Below, in pieces: positions 56,920 through 64,000 of a DNA stretch of 64,000 nt. A program made the translations under genes and the position numbers. This DNA is from Antitrichia curtipendula. Taxonomy: Eukaryota; Streptophyta; Bryopsida; Hypnales; Leucodontaceae. The DNA is taken from contig OX579633.1 of the NCBI GenBank assembly GCA_951230915.1, positions 20,308,574-20,372,573 of the forward strand. Reading direction: 5' to 3'. The notes beneath the pieces were generated by a model that worked only from the letters and a program-made list of their open reading frames with translations, was not told the DNA's origin and made no database searches. How positions within the stretch are numbered: position 1 is the stretch's first letter; the number at the start of each line of letters is the position of its first letter.

Positions 56920-56969
56920 GTAAACTTATGTTGTAAGCATCCATTATTTGCCTTGCCTCAATGTCAACA

Positions 56970-57432
56970 TCTAATAGGGGTAGTCATGGCTTGTTGCGAC
57001 TCGCAATGAACAATGGAGATTGGAGTCGTGGCAGTGTAGGGTTGGCCTCCTTTCGTTGGAATATTTTTAGTGTGATATTGATTGTTCACCCTCAACATCC
57101 ACCTTTGGAGGTGGATGTTGAGGGTGAACAATCAATATCACACAGAAATATTCCTTTGTTCTCTTAAATTTCCCTTTTGAACTCCCACTTTGACCTTTAG
57201 ACTTCTAGTTTCACCTTCATTCCTGTTTTAATCGATATTCCTTTAACTTCCGCTTCCTCGACATTTACCTTGTCAAGTAATTCCATTATCCATTCTCAAC
57301 AATTGACCATTTGAAGGTGGTACCAGCTTCTTCAAAAAACACGACTTCTCATGGGCTAATCCAAACACTCTCCACTATTGAATCTCCATTGTTCACACGC
57401 ACTTTGAACAAGCCGTGACTACCACTAATATA
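56970..57432. repeat. foldback region: imperfect long arms around a perfect hairpin
   Basis: Left arm 56970-57060 and right arm 57350-57432 are imperfect inverted copies: ggtagtcatggcttgtt versus the inverted ggtagtcacggcttgtt, and gaacaatggagatt in both. Between them lies the 74-bp hairpin at 57070-57143, whose flanks also pair imperfectly (ggaatattt). No protein is encoded. Confidence 0.7.
57070..57143. repeat. perfect 35-bp inverted repeat with a 4-base loop
   Basis: The left arm starts gtgtgatattgattgttcac and ends atccacct. The loop is ttgg, and the right arm is its exact reverse complement ending atatcacac. A transcript through it would fold into a tight 35-bp stem. It could be a small-RNA precursor, a very young foldback, or a copying artefact. 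Confidence 0.9.
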
Positions 57433-57859
57433 ATGCATGAACAATGAGGAAGGGCATGGTAACCCACCAACATCATAAGCTATCCTATTGCAAATACTTG
57501 ACTATTTCTGTCACTCTAGGATTAAGGTGAAAACACTTAAAACCGTCAAAGTAGAGAATTCAATATGGTTGCAAGTTGTCTTCAGCAAAGAGAATATTCC
57601 TCTCTTGTTTAGCAAATAAAAATACATTGAGTTAAAAAAAAATGGATCTACTACAGTATGTGAGCTCAATAAATTTTCAAAGTGAAAAATGTGTAGACCA
57701 TTGAAATCCACCCTATACTTGCTTGACCTCATTCAACCCCACTCAATACATGTTAAAAGCCAAATGGGGCATGTTGGAGCCCTTTAAGCTTGCCAAAATC
57801 TCCATTTCAAAAAGAAGTATTTTCAATTCTTCCCAAATTGTTAGATTTCATCTTTCAAA
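57433..57859. other. no gene seen
   Basis: AT-rich sequence without protein-like frames or recognisable element ends. Confidence 0.4.
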
Positions 57860-58500
57860 CTTTTTACCCAAAAATGTGTAGATCCTACAATTTGCAATTT
57901 TGCAACTCTCCATAATATGTTGAAAAAATAAGTTGGGAATATAAGTAAAAAATTTCAACAAAAAATATTTCATATCCATACTTGAAAAAAAAATGGTAGA
58001 AAGAAATTGAAACTAATTTAAAATACTAAATTATTAAGAATTTAGTTATGGAATTAAAAAATGTTAATCCCAGTGGTTGTAATAAACATTCTACATCCCA
58101 TGATTTTATTTTTTCCAAAAATATTAGAAATTGAGTTAGATAAAGGAATTATAAAGTTTATTTTAGAGTACAAATTCCATAACTACCTACAAACTAATAC
58201 TCCTTGAAACTTTCATCTCATTAATCAAAATAGAATGATTTTAAGCTTTCCATGTATATATAAATCTAGAACACCAATTTCATATTTTTATTTCTTAAAA
58301 AAATAACTTTTTTTAGTTGCCCTGCTACTTGGGCTCCAAAAAAAACTTCATATTATACAATAACTTTTTAACCTTGTAGTCAAAAGCTATAAAAATTGTT
58401 GCACCTTAAGATACTCTTCAACCACATGTTGTGTTAATTTATTTATTTTTAAATTAAAAATTCCATTTGTGAATGGATGACCAAAAATGCTATCTAGGCC
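57860..58500 (+). mobile_element. degenerate relative of the 21.8-kb TTAA element
   Basis: Order and wording follow 22165-22740: aaaatactaaatta, tggaattaaaaaatgtt, ttgtaataaa, gattccataactac-like, tagaatgattttaagctttc and tataaatctagaaca. Both termini have decayed beyond recognition. Confidence 0.55.
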
Positions 58501-59217
58501 ATCGAGTAGATCACTTCAAAGTTCATAACTAATTCATTTGATTTTAGAGAAAAAAAAAGTATGGTTCCATTTTATATTATTTTATGTAATATTTTTTCAA
58601 GTTGGAAGAATGATTTGATACTAATCAACCATCCATACAATCAAATTAGAAATTGTTGCCACAATAGAATGGCTTACCATAGAAGAAGTAATTGAACATG
58701 CCTCTATCTATGAATTTATGAATTCATATATGTTTTTCAACATCAATTGTGCTTAATTTATAGGCGACTTTATTGTCAAATATTCAAGAATTTTACTTAG
58801 ATGAACTTTGAAAGGAATATCTTTCCATTTTAGAGCCAAAATTTTCTACTTTCACTTCAATTTGCTTTTTGTTGTACTTACAAAAGAACAAAAGTTGTTT
58901 CTTCATCCAAATTCAAATTGTAATAAATGGCAATTATAGATGTACATACCTCAACAAGAGTTTGGAAGACAACACTCTCCCAAGGGGCTACAAAAATGCT
59001 CTAATTTGATCACTAGGATACATTTATAAGCTAAGCATATCCAAAAACTAGCAACAAACCTAAAGCCAACATTATATTAGTATCACAATCATACGTTTAA
59101 GGACTTTTAATATATGATAGTGGTACAAAGTATTGGTAATAGGTTCACAATTGTTTTTTGGGTGTATTTAATTTATTTTCAAATTCATATGTTAAGGGTA
59201 TAATTCAAGGGTCCTAA
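58501..59217. other. no gene seen
   Basis: AT-rich intergenic DNA without protein-like frames. Confidence 0.4.
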
Positions 59218-60163
59218 TTAAGTCCTAAAATCCCATTGTCCCCTTGAGGGACAAAATGGATTTTGGGCAAGCTCCTACAATCTCAAGATTTATCAAGATT
59301 TTCTGAAATTTTTGGGGAAGATAGAAAAATACATTAGCTTTCCAAATACATAATTTTTATCTCAATCGGTGCCAGAAGCATAAGTCATGATACATAAAGC
59401 TTGTTTTTTAGTTTGGTAGGCAGAAATAAAAACTTAAAACAAAAACTTAAAATAAAAAGAATAAATTTTAAATTTTAAAAATTTGTTCTTTATATATTTT
59501 ATTTTTATCTACATGGAACTCTTTGATTCATTCCATTTGGATTTGTTATGCAAAAGTTATGGACAATCTTGTTTTTTGGGCAATTAGAGCATCTTCTGGA
59601 AAAAATAACTTGTAGGATTCATTTCTGAACTCAATTTTTACATTAAAAAGAAAAAAAGTTCTACAAGGTTAAGATTTTTGGCTAGAACAATCTCACCATT
59701 GAGATTAGTGTGTTTCAATTCCATCTTAAAGCTATTGATAGTTTAGTTTTTCCTTCAATCTTGAACCTACTTCTACTTAACAAATTTTTAATGTGTGAAA
59801 ATCAAGTGTTCTTTCTTAGAATTTTTTTTTCTAGACACTCAGCTCATTTTTTCATCATATAAAATTAGAAAGTCAAAATCCATAGAGCAAAAATTTTAAG
59901 TTAAGAAGGTTCAAAGCCAAAAAATGTAGTTGAGCAATGAACAAAAAAAATTATTTCCTTCACTTTAGATGTAAATATCTTGCAATCTACACGGTCAAAG
60001 TTTTTGAAATTTCTTTTACACATTTTTATACTAGTCTAGTACAAGATCCTATATTTAAATATACAAAAAAAAAAATCTTTAAGAAAAAATTGCTCTTTAC
60101 CATAGAAATGGAAGTTTTGAGTGTTTTTTTATGGAAAAAAGGCCTTGGGACTGTAGGAGTTAA
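59218..60163. mobile_element. 946-bp diverged TTAA element
   Basis: Left end TTAAGTCCTAAAATCCCATT. Right end, inverted, TTAACTCCTACAGTCCCAAG. TTAA sits at both ends and the size matches its relatives. The termini have diverged from CCCCTAAAG, which suggests an older insertion. A related fragment lies near 41.89 kb. Confidence 0.55.
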
Positions 60164-61458
60164 AGACTGTTAAGCATTTTAGTAATTAGGTTTTCCCTCA
60201 TTCATTTTTTGACATTTGACACTACTAAAATATTTATTGTTATTTTACAAGGATGTAGTAATTTTCATCAACCTAAAACCATGTGTATGGCATAGTTGGT
60301 TCACTAGTCCAGGGCCCCACCGGTTTAGAGAGTGTTGTGCATGCACATCTACAAGGACACACGTTGAGCCATGAGGTAGTTTTTATGGGTAATATAACTA
60401 CACCTAATTTTGTCCGCTTTCTGAAATCGCCCACTCTAGATTCTCGCCTTTAGTAAATATACTCCCATTATTCATGAGAGCTTATGGTTGATTTTAGAAA
60501 CAATCATTTTTAGCACTCTGAAAATTTGTAGTTTATTAATACGGTGTCTAAAAAATGCATTCTATGAAAATCTAAAATCCCTTCTAACTGACAACAAGAC
60601 TCCACAAAAAGTTCTTCAATATAATAATGGAAACCACACTAAATTGTTTATTTGTACAATTTTAGATGTAGTTATCTTAAAGCAATCCAATTGTTAAGGC
60701 AACCTAATTTCACTATTACGTGTAAGGTAAAGCAACCCATTGTAGTCAGATGACCCATAGTGGACACCTAGGGAATGACCCCATCATGTGGGTTTTTTCA
60801 GATTTTTATGTTTTGGCTTCAATGCATGTCTTACATGACACTAATGGAGCGATTAGTGACTTCATTAGGAACTTCCAATTTTTCAGTGAGAATTCGTTGT
60901 AAGAATTGACTTTCTAGGCCTTCCTTGTTAGAAAATACTATGACTGCTTTCGGTGAGCAAAATGAGCATGATGGATCCAGATTTTGTTGGTTCTAAGGTA
61001 GTCTATAGACTCTTTTGGGCCATGCTGAACTGAGCACTTCAAAAATCCATAGCAAATTCATACTTTTTCAAAAGACAAACATAATTTCAATTGCTCTCAT
61101 TGTTTCTCACACTTGCACTACTGTGAATTTTTTTTTTTTTTTTTAATTCAGCAACCACACTCCTAATTCTGACCACAATGGGCTGTTTTACCTTGGTGGG
61201 TCTATGTTACTCTATGTCGGTTTTTGATTACGAAAGATGTTGTGTAGGGGTTGGTGGAGAACCATCATACGAAGAGTGTGTACAGATATTAAGTTATGTT
61301 GTGTTCAGAATAGCTTACATGTACTTGCCAGACTCGATCTTATCTAACCGGGGTGGTGTGCAGCCAATGAGGGGAGAATGTGGCTGTGGTGGGGCTTGGA
61401 AACAGTGTTGCATGTGCATGGACAGATGAAGGGTCGGTTGGGGGACTTTAACTTCAGT
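60164..61458. other. no gene seen
   Basis: Includes a T-run at about 61129-61144 and a short frame at 61178-61429, MGCFTLVGLCYSMSVFDYER and onward, that is Cys-rich but unsupported. Nothing else was identified. Confidence 0.4.
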
Positions 61459-62350
61459 TAAGGTGGGTACACCCAAAATTGCCACTTTTTGCTACTGAGC
61501 CTAGTTACTACTATTAGACTGGTCAAATTTTCATATAAGGTAGGATGCTCTAAAATGGACCATTTACGGGCTGTTTCACTTTTTTCATATGCTTCTGTAG
61601 ACCTTGAGATTTTTTGCATATTTTGCAGAGAAAGATAAATGGATGCGGCATCTAACACAAGTGGTTTCATAAATTTTCAAGTAATATTGAATTAGTTATG
61701 ATTTTTCAAAGTTTTTGGTTCTAGGCACCTATTTATGATCGTAGGTCTGACAAAATCAGCACACATGCGGCCTATAAAGGGAGATGAGGAAACCAAGAAT
61801 AAGCATGGCGATTTGCAATAAGTAACAAACAAGGGTTCTTAAAACGACCATACTTATATCCAATCAATTTCAGATTTTGCACTCTCCAAATAAAGTAGTT
61901 GGTTTGTTGACTTCTTATTTAAATACTTAAATGTCCACCTGTCACTACATTTAAGAATGAACCTAACTACATGCTTTAACCATCCACATTTAACCTTTAA
62001 AACGATCTTAAACACACTTTAAGTTGTTCCCACTTTATCTTCAGTCCATTAAAGTCTGTCACAAATCCATATTAGGACCACTTGAAGTTCATTTTATACC
62101 TAAATATAGGGTCGGTTGGAAGAAGATGGGCGCTTTTAGAGCACACTACCTTATTCTTGTTGGCAAGTGAAAGGAGGTTCCAACGCACCAGAGAATGTGG
62201 CATTTGGACATCGTATGCAGAAGTTATTAAGGGTCAAAGTTTGTTTTTGAAAGCGCTCCATCCAAATAGGTACATAACTGATTTTGGAAATGTACACATC
62301 CTGTAGATGGCACTTTAAGGTCAGGTGCCATTTTGGAAGTGCCTACCTTA
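61459..62350. mobile_element. 892-bp TA-flanked MITE (outer)
   Basis: The left end TAAGGTGGGTACACCCAAAA pairs with the right end, which reads TAAGGTAGGCACTTCCAAAA inverted; TA is at both borders, as for mariner/Stowaway insertions. It appears to contain a related nested element (61536-62153). No coding frame. Confidence 0.55.
61536..62153. mobile_element. 618-bp TA-flanked MITE (nested)
   Basis: Left end TAAGGTAGGATGCTCTAAAA; right end, inverted, TAAGGTAGTGTGCTCTAAAA. The terminal match is about 20 bp with two differences. It belongs to the same TAAGGTAGG-ended group as the elements at 61459 and 62980. Confidence 0.6.
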
Positions 62351-62365
62351 GTAAGGTGAATGGTC

Positions 62366-62595
62366 GGGTGAACTGACCCCCCTGCTTGTCCCCAAAAGAA
62401 AACACTAAAATATTTTATTTGCCACACATGATGAAATTTGCAAATTTTGAATTCATATCTACAATTAGAGACCCCAAATTAGCTAGTGAAAGTATAGTAG
62501 ATAAATTAATCAAGCACAAAATAAGGAATCTTTTTTTTTTACATGCACCCATGGAATGACTTATGGGGGGACGAGCAAGGGAGTCCATTCACTCC
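62366..62595. mobile_element. second member of the GGTGAACTG MITE family
   Basis: Starts GGGTGAACTGACCCCCCTGC, ends in GACGAGCAAGGGAGTCCATT then CACTCC, and shares interior phrases with 26491-26712 (ttttgaattcata; acatgcaccc). Similar length, about 230 bp. Confidence 0.65.
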
Positions 62596-62979
62596 AACCA
62601 AGTGAGAACCACACCATCTTCTCAATTCTGCCAACAAGTACCTGTGATGTACATTTTCCCCTCTGGAATGTACCCCATGGGTCCATGAGGGCAGAATGGA
62701 GATGAGGGTGGCGGTAATATGCTGGTTTCCCCTGATTTGCTTGTCTTGCTCACACCCATAATAACTTACTTGCAAATAACTTACTTGCAAGTCAGTGTAC
62801 GTAACTTATTTATTAGTCCCTCCAAGTGGCTCAAAAAGAGATGGCGATGGGAGAGTTCAAAAAGAGTTTGGCTCCGGCTGTCAACTAAATGGCAGAAGGA
62901 TAATGTACCTGTAAACATGTGTGGTCACCGGAGATTAATTTAAGGCCCGTCAAACGGGAGCCATTCGGAAGACTCCGAG

Positions 62980-63122
62980 TAAGGTAGGAGATCTATAAAT
63001 CATCCCTTTTAAGTCTACCCAACTCATCAGTGACAATAGTAGATATTTCAAGGAACATATCATTCATTCTTAGAAAAGGAAAGACATTTAGAACCTGGTC
63101 GATTTATGAACCTCCTACCTTA
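62980..63122. mobile_element. 143-bp TA-flanked MITE
   Basis: Ends TAAGGTAGGAGATCTATAAA and, inverted, TAAGGTAGGAGGTTCATAAA: about 20 bp with two or three mismatches. The size and TA borders fit a short Stowaway-type element. Confidence 0.65.
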
Positions 63123-64000
63123 CAAGGGATTTAAGGTACGTGGTTCAAAATGCAATGTCTTCTTCAAACAGTCCTGTAGGGAGTTCTGAAACGGAGAGTG
63201 AATGATTCTAAAATGGATTGCCAACCTTTCTTAGTGCATGGTGTTGCATAATTAAGGGTTGTCAACGAATGGAATAAGAGCCGAGGAGGGTCAATTTCAC
63301 AGCTAGGGTGTGTTTACTTAATTCTTCTAAATGGGAATTGATTGTCAATTCTTTTCTTACAAATGTTCAAAGAATGTAGGATCCGTTTTAAATTTAGTAA
63401 AGATCACATTTAGGAATTGTGTATTATTTTTTGAATGCCGCAATGTTTGTTTTTGGTCAAGCCATATCCTTTTTCAGATTGCACATGAGTGAGTTTTGCA
63501 AGGCATAGGATCACAAATAGGTGCTTATAGCATAATTCTTTGAAAATTCATAAGTAAATCATAAATGTTCCAAAAAATATGAAACCACTTGTATTGATTC
63601 TGCATCAATTTTTCTTCAAGTGAAAAATAAGGAAAAAATACTTTGGGGCATCTGAAACCCATCAAAAAGGCCCAACAGCCCTTATAATGTCACTTTTTGA
63701 GCCACCTATCTTATACATTAGAACAAAAAATCAATGAATGCCCGCACCTCCACTTGTAGTTGATATAAAAGAATGGTGGAGCTTCAGGTTGCCTTTGATC
63801 TGCATTTTGATAGATGTACATAATTTTTTACAATTTTTTACAATAATTTCCTATTTTTTTATATCATGTTTGGGATTTTTATATCATTTTCCTCTTTGGG
63901 AAACCTTGTATAGTAACAGGCTCTGAATGGAACAGTCAATTAGAACCACCCTTACAGAATGACCTGAATCCGTGCACAACATTTCGAAAATGGAGAAGTT
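63123..64000. other. no gene seen
   Basis: AT-rich. A single TAAGATAGGTGGCTC end-like sequence (inverted, near 63710) may be a further truncated TAAGGTAGG-type element. No coding frame of note reaches the window edge. Confidence 0.4.

Noticed and set aside
1..64000. tRNA, rRNA or other structured RNA genes
   Set aside because: No cloverleaf with the conserved box A/box B words or rRNA-like segment was recognised by eye. A covariance-model scan would be needed to exclude them.

Overview
This window is plant nuclear DNA and most probably comes from a moss. It is AT-rich, its genes have spliceosomal introns with GT..AG borders, and long transposon-derived intergenic stretches separate the genes. 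The strongest lineage clue is a gene on the minus strand (13.7-21.5 kb) that joins a protein kinase, an NB-ARC ATPase and leucine-rich repeats. That architecture is known from moss immune-receptor surveys (the kinase-NBS-LRR class). I cannot name the species.

Layout. 0-3.1 kb: a decayed minus-strand transposase with a GCM/FLYWCH-like zinc region and a MULE-like core, running off the left edge. 3.1-10.7 kb: repeat-rich DNA with two TATA-containing, LTR-like stretches, GC-rich islands built on GTCCGA words, a 39-bp minisatellite and a broken fragment of the proteasome-lid gene RPN6. 11.4-12.9 kb: an unrecognised two-exon coiled-coil gene with two amber codons. 13.7-21.5 kb: the kinase-NB-ARC-LRR gene, with about 40 repeats of 24 residues, broken by one frameshift and one stop. 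21.8-28.1 kb: transposon remnants, including a direct duplication and long inverted-repeat arms. 28.8-31.3 kb: a ruined hAT-type transposase.

32.9-36.0 kb: an intact 1,056-codon reading frame for a protein with a PARP catalytic domain and a UBE2Q-like ubiquitin-conjugating domain in one chain. 37-43 kb: repeats. 43.2-45.3 kb: a complete six-exon HOP2 gene (meiotic recombination) on the minus strand, divergent from a complete ten-coding-exon ankyrin/RCC1 gene at 47.7-53.3 kb on the plus strand. 54.9-64 kb: mostly small DNA transposons.

The intact genes look like ordinary housekeeping or regulatory loci (recombination, RCC1-type scaffold, ADP-ribosyl/ubiquitin signalling). They sit in a matrix of non-autonomous DNA transposons. 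One family ends in TTAACCCCTAAAG and duplicates TTAA on insertion, which one element nested inside another shows directly. This is the insertion signature of piggyBac-type elements. Other families are flanked by TA or carry GGTGAACTG-type ends. The best candidates for something little described are the PARP-E2 fusion, the kinase-NB-ARC-LRR receptor with its recently expanded repeat array, the TTAA transposon family, and a 74-bp near-perfect hairpin at 57.07 kb.
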